Origin: Prevotella sp.
Lineage (GTDB): Bacteria > Bacteroidota > Bacteroidia > Bacteroidales > Bacteroidaceae
Direction of reading: 5' to 3'
NCBI GenBank assembly: GCA_016286995.1
Contig: JAEEVA010000003.1
Location: 62,001 to 126,000 of the forward strand
Length of the DNA stretch: 64,000 nt
The translations under genes were made by a program, and so were the position numbers. The notes beneath the pieces were generated by a model. It saw only the letters and a list, made by a program, of their open reading frames with translations. It made no database searches and was not told the origin of the DNA. Shown piece after piece: positions 34,133 through 42,424 of the stretch (within the stretch, counting starts at the first letter, position 1; every line of letters starts with the position of its first letter).

Positions 34133-35356
34133 GTGCTAAAGAAATTATTGAAGAGGATACGGACATTGTGGATGAAGCTGCTCATCCTGTTGCACCCGTT
34201 TATGAGGTGGGTGCGCGGACTGCCTTGGCACAAGCTGGCATGGATGAAGCACCTGAACGTCTTCAGGCATGTGAAACGCATGGACTGGTACATCATCAAG
34301 AAGTTCATCGGCACCTATATCTACTCCATCCTGCTCATCATCAGCATATCCATCGTCTTCGACGTCAACGAGAATCTGGCGAAATTCACGAACTTCCACG
34401 CACCACTTAGGGCCATCGTGTTCGACTACTACGCCAACTTCGTACCCTACTTCGCCAACCTTTTCTCGCCACTGTTCGTGTTCATTGCCGTCATCTTCTT
34501 CACATCGAAGCTGGCAGGCAATTCTGAGATTATCGCCATGCTGGCATGCGGCATGAGTTTCAAGCGACTGCTAAGGCCTTACTTCATCTCGGCAGCTATC
34601 ATCGCCATACTGAACTTCTACCTTGGCTCCTACGTCATTCCGAAAGGAACGGTGGTTCGCCACGACTTTGAGTCGCTGTACAAGAACAATAAGAAGAATA
34701 CGTCGGCATCGAACATCCAACTGATGGTCGACCATGGCGTGGTGGCCTACATCTCGCAATACGATGACACCCGCAAGACGGGCTATGGCTTTGCGCTGTA
34801 TAAGTTTGAAAACAAGAAGATGGTGAGTCAGATGAATGCCAGCGTCATCCAGTACGACACCATCAGCGACTCACGCTACCACTGGAAGGCTCGCAACTAT
34901 AAGATCCGTACGCTGAAAGGAATGCGCGAACAGATTAAAAGCGGTGGTGAAATTGACACGTTGATACAGATGGAACCCATGGACCTCGTGTTTTCGAAGG
35001 GTCAGCAGGAGACGTTCACATCGCCGGAACTGCTGCGCTACATATCGAAGCAGCAAGAGCGCGGTTCGAGCAATGTTGTGCAGTACGAAGTGGAATACCA
35101 CAAGCGCATCGCCTCGTCGTTTGCCTCGTTCATCCTCACCATCATCGGTGTATCCCTGTCGTCGCGCAAGCGCAAGGGTGGCATGGGCCTATACCTCGGT
35201 ATCGGTCTGGCGCTGTCGTTCACCTACATCCTCTTGCAGACCATCAGCGCCACCTTTGCCATCAATGCCGGTACGCCGCCTATGCTGGCAGCCTGGATGC
35301 CGAACATCTTATATACTTTCATTGCCTACTTCTGCTATAGGCAAGCACCGAACTGA
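34133..35356 (+). CDS. LptF/LptG-family permease (YjgP/YjgQ)
   Basis: A 407-residue inner-membrane protein of the LPS-transport ABC system, which passes lipopolysaccharide from the inner membrane to LptC. The core begins at RMDWYIIKKFIGTYIYSILL (about 49-68). Helices FVPYFANLFSPLFVFIAVIF and the SEIIAMLACGMSF coupling loop precede a periplasmic beta-jellyroll region (about 160-290). Three C-terminal helices end the protein. The GTG at 34133 gives a 49-residue basic N-terminal extension; an ATG at 34280 would give the length usual for relatives. The ATPase gene is elsewhere. Confidence 0.88.
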   Translation: MLKKLLKRIRTLWMKLLILLHPFMRWVRGLPWHKLAWMKHLNVFRHVKRMDWYIIKKFIGTYIYSILLIISISIVFDVNENLAKFTNFHAPLRAIVFDYYANFVPYFANLFSPLFVFIAVIFFTSKLAGNSEIIAMLACGMSFKRLLRPYFISAAIIAILNFYLGSYVIPKGTVVRHDFESLYKNNKKNTSASNIQLMVDHGVVAYISQYDDTRKTGYGFALYKFENKKMVSQMNASVIQYDTISDSRYHWKARNYKIRTLKGMREQIKSGGEIDTLIQMEPMDLVFSKGQQETFTSPELLRYISKQQERGSSNVVQYEVEYHKRIASSFASFILTIIGVSLSSRKRKGGMGLYLGIGLALSFTYILLQTISATFAINAGTPPMLAAWMPNILYTFIAYFCYRQAPN

Positions 35357-35357
35357 T

Positions 35358-35394
35358 TATAATTGATAATTGAGAATTGATAATTGACAATTAA
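35358..35394. repeat. AATTGATAATTGAGAATTGA junction repeat
   Basis: The spacer between the LptF/G-type gene and the helicase is composed entirely of AATTGA(T/G/C)AATT words and ends 1-2 bases before the GTG start. It is the same family as at 34065. Confidence 0.75.
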
Positions 35395-36696
35395 GTGACA
35401 TTCGAAGAAACATATCTGAATGACAACATTCTCGATGCGCTGTATGACATGCACTTCGAGGAGATGACACCCATACAGGAGAAATGTATTCCTGAGATTC
35501 TGGACGAGCGTGACCTCATCGGTATCGCACAGACCGGTACGGGCAAAACTGCTGCCTACTTGCTGCCTATTCTGAGCATGCTCGACGATGGCGGCTATCC
35601 CAAGGATGCCGTTAACTGCATTGTGATGGCTCCCACACGCGAGCTGGCACAGCAGATAGACCAGGCCATGCAGGGCTTCGGCTACTATCTCGACGGCATC
35701 AGTAGCGTTGCTGTTTATGGCGGCAACGACGGCAGCCGTTTCGATGTGGAAACAAAAGGCCTGAAAATGGGTGCCGACGTGATTATTGCCACACCAGGCC
35801 GTCTGCTCAGCCATATCCGCATGGGACATGTTGACCTGAGTCGGCTATCGTTCTTTGTGCTCGACGAGGCAGACCGCATGCTCGACATGGGATTCTCGGA
35901 CGATATTCTCAGTATTGCCAAGCTGTTGCCCAAGGAGCACCAGACCGTGATGTTCTCGGCAACGATGCCCCAAAAGATACAGCAACTCGCGCGTACCTTA
36001 TTATATAATCCTGTAGAGGTGAAGATTGCCGTATCGAAACCCGCTGAGAAGATTCAGCAGTCGGCATTCGTGTGCTACGAACCCCAGAAGCTGGGCATCA
36101 TCCGCCATCTGTTCAAGGCTGGAGAACTGGAGCGTGTCATCATCTTCTCGGGCAAGAAGGACAAGGTGAAGGACATCACTCGCGAGTTGAAGCGCATGAA
36201 CATCAACTGCGCAGCCATGCACTCAGACCTGACGCAGGCTGAGCGCGACGATGTGATGTACCGTTTCAAGGCCGGACAGGTCAACGTGCTCGTAGCTACC
36301 GACATCGTAGCCCGTGGCATCGACATCGACGACATCCTGTGCGTCATCAACTACGACGTGCCGCGCGATGCCGAGGACTATGTTCACCGCATTGGCCGTA
36401 CAGCCCGTGCACAGCGCGACGGCGTGGCCATCACATTTGTCAGCGATAACGATATGCGCTACTTCGGCGACATCGAGCGTTTCTTGGAACGTGTCATCGA
36501 GAAGAACCCTCTGCCGGAAGGATTAGGCGAGGGACCTGAATACAAACCGTCATCTGCACGAAAGTTGAGCAGAGGACGAGGCGGACACGGTCGTGGCAGC
36601 AACGGAAAACCCCGTCGGCATGGTGGCAACCATCGTGGCAAAGGAAAAGGCAAAAAGCCAAACGCTAACAGCCAAAAGCCAACAGCTAATAGCTAA
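35395..36696 (+). CDS. DEAD-box ATP-dependent RNA helicase, RhlE-like
   Basis: A 433-residue helicase that unwinds structured RNA. It starts with GTG (35395), giving MTFEETYLNDNILDALYDM. Q-motif MTPIQEKCIPEIL, motif I AQTGTGKTAAYLLP, Ia PTRELAQQI, Ib TPGRLLSHI, II VLDEADRMLDMGF, III SATMPQ, V ARGIDIDDI and VI HRIGRTAR are all present. The tail is basic and low-complexity (KLSRGRGGHGRG, KGKGKKPNANSQ). The last 15 or so codons are made of the same AGCCAAAAGCCAACAGC words that act as junction repeats elsewhere, so the C-terminus may have been extended into a repeat. Confidence 0.93.
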   Translation: MTFEETYLNDNILDALYDMHFEEMTPIQEKCIPEILDERDLIGIAQTGTGKTAAYLLPILSMLDDGGYPKDAVNCIVMAPTRELAQQIDQAMQGFGYYLDGISSVAVYGGNDGSRFDVETKGLKMGADVIIATPGRLLSHIRMGHVDLSRLSFFVLDEADRMLDMGFSDDILSIAKLLPKEHQTVMFSATMPQKIQQLARTLLYNPVEVKIAVSKPAEKIQQSAFVCYEPQKLGIIRHLFKAGELERVIIFSGKKDKVKDITRELKRMNINCAAMHSDLTQAERDDVMYRFKAGQVNVLVATDIVARGIDIDDILCVINYDVPRDAEDYVHRIGRTARAQRDGVAITFVSDNDMRYFGDIERFLERVIEKNPLPEGLGEGPEYKPSSARKLSRGRGGHGRGSNGKPRRHGGNHRGKGKGKKPNANSQKPTANS

Positions 36697-36709
36697 TAGC
36701 CAAACGCTA
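36650..36709. repeat. AGCCAAAAGCCAACAGCTAATAGC repeat at the helicase 3' end
   Basis: GCCAAACGCTAACAGCC/AAAAGCCAACAGCTAATAGC words run from inside the last helicase codons into the stop of the convergent phosphatase gene. They are the same family as at 24627 and 50092. Confidence 0.75.
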
Positions 36710-38779
36710 ATCAACCTTTAGGCAAAGAATTGTGAGATCGTCATTAGGATCGGCACCATTACGATGTCGTTCCACCTCGGAACGCAGGTACTCCACAACC
36801 TCCTTGGCTGAACCAAACGACTTGTTGGCCAGAATCTCCAGCAGACGCTCGTCGCTGAACTGTTCCTGATGTTCGTTTTCGGCTTCGTTCAGACCGTCAG
36901 TATACACCAAAATAGGCATTCCCTTGACATTCTCAATACACTCGCCAACAAAATCGATGCCCGGCCAAAGACCTATGGGTGCATTCGATTCCATCTCCAT
37001 ATAATGTGGCGGATTGTCAAGGAGAGGTGGATTGTGGCCGGCATTACAGAACTCCATACGGCCACTCTTCAGATGTATCAGTCCCATGAACATCGTCACG
37101 AACATGCCCTGTTCGTTATCCTCGGTCAGCGCGTTGTTCATGCGTGTACAGATTTCTGACGGCATCATGTGCTGGGCTGCCAATGAACGGAACAATCGCG
37201 TAGCCTGAGCCATGAACAGGGAGGCGGGCACACCCTTGCCCGAGACATCACCCACACAGAAGTAGAGCTCGTCGCCCTGCAACAGGTAACCATACAGGTC
37301 GCCTCCCACCTCTTTGGCTGGCGTCATAGCAGCATAGAGGTCGATGCCGTCAATGTCGGGGAAGATATTGGGAACCATCGACATCTGGATGTTACGGGCG
37401 ATGCGCAGCTCCGACTCAATACGCTCCTTGGCCTTCGTGGTCTTCTCCAACTGGTCGTAGGCCGTCTGCAGCTTGGCGTGAGCATCTTCCAGACGTTCAT
37501 GGGCAGCAGCTAGACGATGGGCTGACCTACGCTTGTGCAGCGTATAGACCGTGAAGAAGATAATGAGCAATATTAGGGTTACAGCCGTTCCCACCAGTCG
37601 CGAATGGGTCAGGTCCATCTCCCGCTGGGCTATCTCGGCTTCCTTGCCTTGCGTATCGTAAATTGTTGCCAACTCTGCTGTGGCGCTGTTTTTCTGACCG
37701 GTAATGGCATCGTCGAGAACACCCATGATGTGGCGGCCAATGACCATCGCCGAATCACCACGGCCAGCCTCAGCATTCGCCTTATATTTCGGCAGGATGT
37801 ACAGCTGGATGTTGTCCAGCGACTCCTCCATGCCCCAGTCTGCCAACGCCTTATCTAGGTAGCGGTAGTTGTCGGCAGCCTCACGGTAACGCTTGGCCAC
37901 CATCAGATAGTCGTTAGCATTGATGCGGCCTGCTGCCGTCTTCGAATAGTCGGTCTCAAGGAAACGCTTATAGGCAGCAGCAGCCTCTTGGCTTTTGTTG
38001 AGACCCTGCAAAGCCACAGCACGCATAATCTCGATACGCCCTTGGTATTCGTCGAAATACTCCGTGCGGGCGTCGCTCCTCTGCCGGTACTTGCCCAACA
38101 GCATCTCCGTGCGGTCAATCCAGTAGATGGACTCGGCATAGCGACGCGTATTGATGTAAGCCTGACTGGTATACACCGTACCGATGACGGCCTCCTGGAA
38201 ACCACGTCCCGTGCTGTCGGACTGCCAGCGGTTGGCATAGTGGCCACGGGCTGTAAGGAAGCTCTCGTTGGCCTCCTTGTCCTGACCGAGATTCAGCTGA
38301 CAACAGCCGATATTGTTCAGTAGGATAGCATAGTCGATATCGGAGCCAATGCCCGTCTGGTCCATCTTCTTCACGGCAGGAATGGCCACCTGTAGCGAAC
38401 CCTCGTAGTCGCCCCTCACCAGCAGCAATTCAGACAGGCGGCGCGCTACCTTGTTGTAGTTCAGCTGGTCCTGATCGTTCCGGATGTCGCATTCCAGTGC
38501 CTTACGATAGAATATCTCAGCCATGCGGTATTGTCCTCGGCGATAATAGGATACGCCACGCCAACGATTAGCATCAAGGGGAGAAAGGTCGCCCTTTGTC
38601 TCGAAGCTGTCAGCAAGCTCAATCATCTGTTCATATTGCTTCTTGACACCAGTAGCGAACATCACGCTGTCAGCATGACTGGCCTTAATCTCCCTGTGTT
38701 TGCCATTTTGACACGACATCAGGGGAATAATCGTCATGGACAGTATGAAAAGAACGCTCAGTAGCTTCGATTTGTTCAT
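36707..38779 (-). CDS. TPR lipoprotein with C-terminal SpoIIE-type PP2C phosphatase
   Basis: A 690-residue modular signalling protein; start ATG 38779 is chosen because translation then gives a lipoprotein signal with lipobox PLMSC (Cys23). Tetratricopeptide-like helices (about 60-370) form an extracytoplasmic sensor. A membrane helix (about 395-414, VTLILLIIFFTVYTL) and coiled coil (about 415-470) lead to a cytoplasmic PP2C domain (about 475-690). Its metal Asp residues lie in VGGDLYGY, VGDVSGKGVPAS, YTDGLNEAE and DPNDDLTIL. Such phosphatases usually act on anti-sigma-antagonist partners; none is nearby. It has its own promoter, divergent from the peptidase gene. Confidence 0.9.
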   Translation of the reverse strand: MNKSKLLSVLFILSMTIIPLMSCQNGKHREIKASHADSVMFATGVKKQYEQMIELADSFETKGDLSPLDANRWRGVSYYRRGQYRMAEIFYRKALECDIRNDQDQLNYNKVARRLSELLLVRGDYEGSLQVAIPAVKKMDQTGIGSDIDYAILLNNIGCCQLNLGQDKEANESFLTARGHYANRWQSDSTGRGFQEAVIGTVYTSQAYINTRRYAESIYWIDRTEMLLGKYRQRSDARTEYFDEYQGRIEIMRAVALQGLNKSQEAAAAYKRFLETDYSKTAAGRINANDYLMVAKRYREAADNYRYLDKALADWGMEESLDNIQLYILPKYKANAEAGRGDSAMVIGRHIMGVLDDAITGQKNSATAELATIYDTQGKEAEIAQREMDLTHSRLVGTAVTLILLIIFFTVYTLHKRRSAHRLAAAHERLEDAHAKLQTAYDQLEKTTKAKERIESELRIARNIQMSMVPNIFPDIDGIDLYAAMTPAKEVGGDLYGYLLQGDELYFCVGDVSGKGVPASLFMAQATRLFRSLAAQHMMPSEICTRMNNALTEDNEQGMFVTMFMGLIHLKSGRMEFCNAGHNPPLLDNPPHYMEMESNAPIGLWPGIDFVGECIENVKGMPILVYTDGLNEAENEHQEQFSDERLLEILANKSFGSAKEVVEYLRSEVERHRNGADPNDDLTILCLKVD

Positions 38780-38806
38780 AAAGGGTCGTCTTAGTCTATT
38801 TTGCGT

Positions 38807-38815
38807 GCAAAGATA
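38807..38815 (-). promoter_or_regulatory. -7 box for the TPR/SpoIIE phosphatase gene
   Basis: Read leftward the sequence is TATCTTTGC (exact consensus), 27 bases before the ATG at 38779. It is back to back with the peptidase promoter, 42 bases away. Confidence 0.75.
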
Positions 38816-38857
38816 CAAATTATTTTTAATATCTATTATTTTTTTTCTTTTTTTTCG

Positions 38858-38866
38858 TACCTTTGC
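38858..38866 (+). promoter_or_regulatory. -7 box for the S9 peptidase gene
   Basis: TACCTTTGC is an exact consensus behind a long T tract, 18 bases before the ATG at 38885. Confidence 0.75.
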
Positions 38867-38884
38867 AAACAAAAACATACTGAT

Positions 38885-41110
38885 ATGAGTAAAATACTGA
38901 CCGTTGTGACTGCCGTACTGTTGGCAGTACCAGTCACCAGTAATGCACAAGACAACGTGAGAATCGAAAAAAGTAACATCAAACTGAATAGCCGAATGAT
39001 GACGCCAGAGGCATTGTGGGCGATGGGACGCATCGGTACCGTAGAGGCTTCACCAGACGGAAAACAAGTGGTATATCAGGTAGGCTACTACAGCGTCAAG
39101 GCCAACAAAAGCCGTCAGGTCATCTGTGTCGTAAACAGCGATGGAACAGGCGTTAAGCAATTGAGTACCAGTCAGAAGAGCGAAACTGATCCGACATGGA
39201 TAGACGCAGAGACCATTGCCTTCATCAGCGGCGGTGATATCTGGGCCATGAAGGCTGATGGTTCGTCACGTCGTCAGCTCAGCAATACCGACGGACAGGT
39301 AGAGGGCTTCAAGTTCTCACCCAACCGCCAGAAAGTCATCATCCTGAAGAGCATCCCCTTCCACGAGGTCATCAAGGAAAACCCCAGCGACCTGCCTAAG
39401 GCAACAGGACGTCGTGTGACCGATCTGATGTATCGTCACTGGGATCACTACGTGGAGAGCATCCAGCATCCGTTCGTCTATACAGTGGGTGATGGTTTTG
39501 CCATCGCCAATGACGGCATTGATATCCTGGAGGGCGAACCTTTCGAGTGTCCGATGGAGCCTTTCGGTGGAATGGAACAGCTGGCGTGGAGTCCTGACTC
39601 GAAGACCATTGCCTATACCTGCCGTAAGAAGACCGGACTGGAGTACAGCATATCGACAGACTCCGACATTTATCTATACAACATAAACACCCATGAGACA
39701 AAGAACCTTTGTAAGCCTGCCGACTACAAGGCTCCTGCCGTAGATCCCACACGAACACTGGCCATTCAGTCGGTAAACGCCAAGGAGAATCTGAAAAACA
39801 ACGTCGGCTACGACCAGAATCCGCAATTCTCTCCCGATGGCAAATACATTGCATGGCTCTCGATGGAACGCGACGGTTACGAAGCAGACCTCAACCGCCT
39901 GTGCATCTGTTCTTTGGCTGATGGTTCTAAGTGGTATCTCAATTGGAAAAGCGATATCGATGCCTTCTGTTGGGCACCTCCTACCAATGGCCAAAAGCCT
40001 AACAAAGTAAAGAGTACCAACCCGCTGTTCTATTTCATCAGTGTCTGGCATGGCTGCTGCAACATGTATATGGCCACCCAGAAACGTGAAATCATCCAGC
40101 TGACTGAGACGTGGGATGACTGGACCAGTCTGCAGATGGCCAACAATGGACAGCATATCCTGGCCACTCGTCAGAGCCTCAGCGCCCCCACGGATATCTA
40201 TATGGTGTACCCGCCCGTGAAGCCCACCAAGAGTCGTGAGGGCAATGGCATGTCGACTGCCAAGATAGCTCAGCTGACCAACGAGAACAAACACATCCTC
40301 GACCAGCTGACATTCGGCAAGATGCAGCAACGGTGGGTGAAGACCACCGATGGCAAGGAGGAACTGGTATGGGTCATGCTGCCTGCCAACTACGAGGAAG
40401 GTAAGAAGTACCCTACCCTGCTCTTCTGCGAGGGTGGCCCGCAGTCACCCGTCAGCCAGTTCTGGTCTTACCGCTGGAATTTCCAGATCATGGCTGCCAA
40501 CGGCTATGTGGTTATTGCTCCTAATCGTCACGGACTGCCTGGCTTCGGACAGGAGTGGAAGGAAGAGATTAGCGGCGACTGGACGGGACAGTGCATGCAG
40601 GACTATCTGGCAGCCATCGACGATGCTGCCGCAAACCTGCCCTTCGTCGACAAAGACCGTCTGGCAGCTGTAGGTGCTTCGTTTGGCGGCTTCTCTGTCT
40701 ACTACCTGGCAGGCATCCACGAGAAGCGTTTCAAGGCCTTCATCGCTCATGACGGTGCCTTCAACCTGGCAGCTATGTACACCGAAACGGAAGAGAACTG
40801 GTTCTCGAACTGGGAGTACGACGAGGCCTACTGGCACCGTCCGCAGATGCCCCGTGCCAAACAGACCTACCACGACTCACCCCATAAGATGGTGGAGAAG
40901 TGGGACACGCCGATTCTGTGTATCCATGGCGAGAAGGACTACCGCATTAACTACACGCAGGGAATGTCAGCCTTTAACGCTGCTCGCATGAAAGGTATTC
41001 CTGCCGAATTGCTCATTTTCCCCGACGAGAACCATTGGGTGCTGAAACCCCAAAATGGTATCCTTTGGCAGCGCACCTTCTTCAACTGGCTTGACCGTTG
41101 GCTGAAATAA
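38885..41110 (+). CDS. S9 family dipeptidyl peptidase, DPP5-like
   Basis: A 741-residue exported serine peptidase. The signal peptide ends near TSNAQDN (about residue 22). A beta-propeller follows (WSPDSKTIAY, FSPDGKYIAW, about 50-450), then an alpha/beta hydrolase domain (about 480-741). The catalytic triad is Ser in GASFGGFS, Asp in HGEKDYRIN, and His in PDENHWVL. This layout matches periplasmic DPP5 described in Bacteroidetes, which removes dipeptides after Ala or hydrophobic residues during use of peptides for growth; that specificity is inference. The start at 38885 follows the promoter by 18 bases. pepT lies downstream. Confidence 0.9.
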   Translation: MSKILTVVTAVLLAVPVTSNAQDNVRIEKSNIKLNSRMMTPEALWAMGRIGTVEASPDGKQVVYQVGYYSVKANKSRQVICVVNSDGTGVKQLSTSQKSETDPTWIDAETIAFISGGDIWAMKADGSSRRQLSNTDGQVEGFKFSPNRQKVIILKSIPFHEVIKENPSDLPKATGRRVTDLMYRHWDHYVESIQHPFVYTVGDGFAIANDGIDILEGEPFECPMEPFGGMEQLAWSPDSKTIAYTCRKKTGLEYSISTDSDIYLYNINTHETKNLCKPADYKAPAVDPTRTLAIQSVNAKENLKNNVGYDQNPQFSPDGKYIAWLSMERDGYEADLNRLCICSLADGSKWYLNWKSDIDAFCWAPPTNGQKPNKVKSTNPLFYFISVWHGCCNMYMATQKREIIQLTETWDDWTSLQMANNGQHILATRQSLSAPTDIYMVYPPVKPTKSREGNGMSTAKIAQLTNENKHILDQLTFGKMQQRWVKTTDGKEELVWVMLPANYEEGKKYPTLLFCEGGPQSPVSQFWSYRWNFQIMAANGYVVIAPNRHGLPGFGQEWKEEISGDWTGQCMQDYLAAIDDAAANLPFVDKDRLAAVGASFGGFSVYYLAGIHEKRFKAFIAHDGAFNLAAMYTETEENWFSNWEYDEAYWHRPQMPRAKQTYHDSPHKMVEKWDTPILCIHGEKDYRINYTQGMSAFNAARMKGIPAELLIFPDENHWVLKPQNGILWQRTFFNWLDRWLK

Positions 41111-41165
41111 ACAACCATTCCACCAGATCCATCACAACAAGAATATATAACACAGATTATCAAAT

Positions 41166-42389
41166 ATGAACATTAGTGAAAGATTTCTGAACTATACGAA
41201 GTTCGATACACAGTCGGCTGAAGACAGCCAAACAGTGCCAAGTACCAGCAAGCAACTATTGTTTGCAGAGTATCTGAAAAAAGAACTGGAACACGAAGGA
41301 CTGGACGACGTGGAACTGGATGACAAGGGTTATCTGTATGCGACTCTGAAGGCCAATACAAAGGAGGATGTACCTGTTATCGGGTTTATTTCACACTACG
41401 ACACCAGTCCCGACTGTAGCGGTGCCAATATCAAGCCACAAATAGTACGTAACTACGACGGTACGGACATACTGCTCTCTGAGGGCATTGTCAGTTCACC
41501 GAAAAAATTCCCCGAACTACTGCAACATGTGGGCGAAGACCTCATTGTGACAGACGGTAAGACACTACTGGGTGCCGACGATAAGGCCGGTATAGCCGAA
41601 ATCGTACAGGCCATGGTGTATCTGCAGGAGCACAAAGAAATCAAACACGGTAAGATTCGCGTGGCCTTCAATCCTGACGAGGAGATTGGTATGGGGGCCC
41701 ACCACTTCGATGTGAAAAAATTCGCTTGTGAATGGGCCTATACCATGGATGGTGGTGATGTGGGTGAGTTGGAGTTCGAGAACTTTAATGCTGCCTCGGC
41801 AAAGATTACCATCAAGGGTATCAGCGTACATCCTGGCTACGCCAAGGGTAAGATGGTAAATGCCAACGCTCTGGCTGCTGAGTTTGCAACCATGTTGCCC
41901 GCCGACGAAACCCCAGAGACCACTGAGGGTTATCAGGGATTCTATCATCTGTTGGGCATTACGTCGAACATCGAACAGGCCAAAATGAGCTATATTATCC
42001 GCGACCACGACCGCGACCGTTTTGAAGACCGTAAGCGCTTCATTCAGAAATGTGCAGAGGAAATGAATGCCAAGTACGGTGAAGGCACGGTAGAGGCCAT
42101 CGTCAACGACCAGTATTATAATATGAAGGAGAAGATAGACCCGCAGATGCACGTCATTGACCTGGTGTTGCGCGCCATGCAGGAGGTAGGTGTGGCTCCA
42201 AAGGTGCGTCCCATCCGTGGTGGTACTGACGGTGCCCAACTGTCCTTCAAGGGTCTGCCCTGTCCCAACATCTTTGCTGGTGGCATTAATTTCCATGGCC
42301 CCTATGAGTTCGTACCTATTCAGTCAATGGAGAAAGCTATGCAGGTCATCGTCAAAATTTGCCAGCTCGTCGGAGGCTTTAACGATTAA
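41166..42389 (+). CDS. pepT: Tripeptide aminopeptidase (peptidase T)
   Basis: A 407-residue M20 metallopeptidase that removes the N-terminal residue of tripeptides in the cytoplasm. The metal His is in [18 protein letters not shown], the bridging Asp in [14 protein letters not shown], the catalytic Glu pair in [13 protein letters not shown], and the later Asp in [17 protein letters not shown]. The final metal His is in [12 protein letters not shown]. Length and order are typical. With the upstream DPP5-like peptidase it forms a plausible two-step route from peptides to amino acids, though no shared promoter was proven (55-base gap). Confidence 0.96.
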   Translation: MNISERFLNYTKFDTQSAEDSQTVPSTSKQLLFAEYLKKELEHEGLDDVELDDKGYLYATLKANTKEDVPVIGFISHYDTSPDCSGANIKPQIVRNYDGTDILLSEGIVSSPKKFPELLQHVGEDLIVTDGKTLLGADDKAGIAEIVQAMVYLQEHKEIKHGKIRVAFNPDEEIGMGAHHFDVKKFACEWAYTMDGGDVGELEFENFNAASAKITIKGISVHPGYAKGKMVNANALAAEFATMLPADETPETTEGYQGFYHLLGITSNIEQAKMSYIIRDHDRDRFEDRKRFIQKCAEEMNAKYGEGTVEAIVNDQYYNMKEKIDPQMHVIDLVLRAMQEVGVAPKVRPIRGGTDGAQLSFKGLPCPNIFAGGINFHGPYEFVPIQSMEKAMQVIVKICQLVGGFND

Positions 42390-42424
42390 GACACTTATCA
42401 TTTAACACTCATCATTAAACAATC

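Noticed and set aside
38801..38884. N-terminal extension of the S9 peptidase frame
   Set aside because: The region contains both divergent promoter boxes, and a proper signal peptide begins at 38885.
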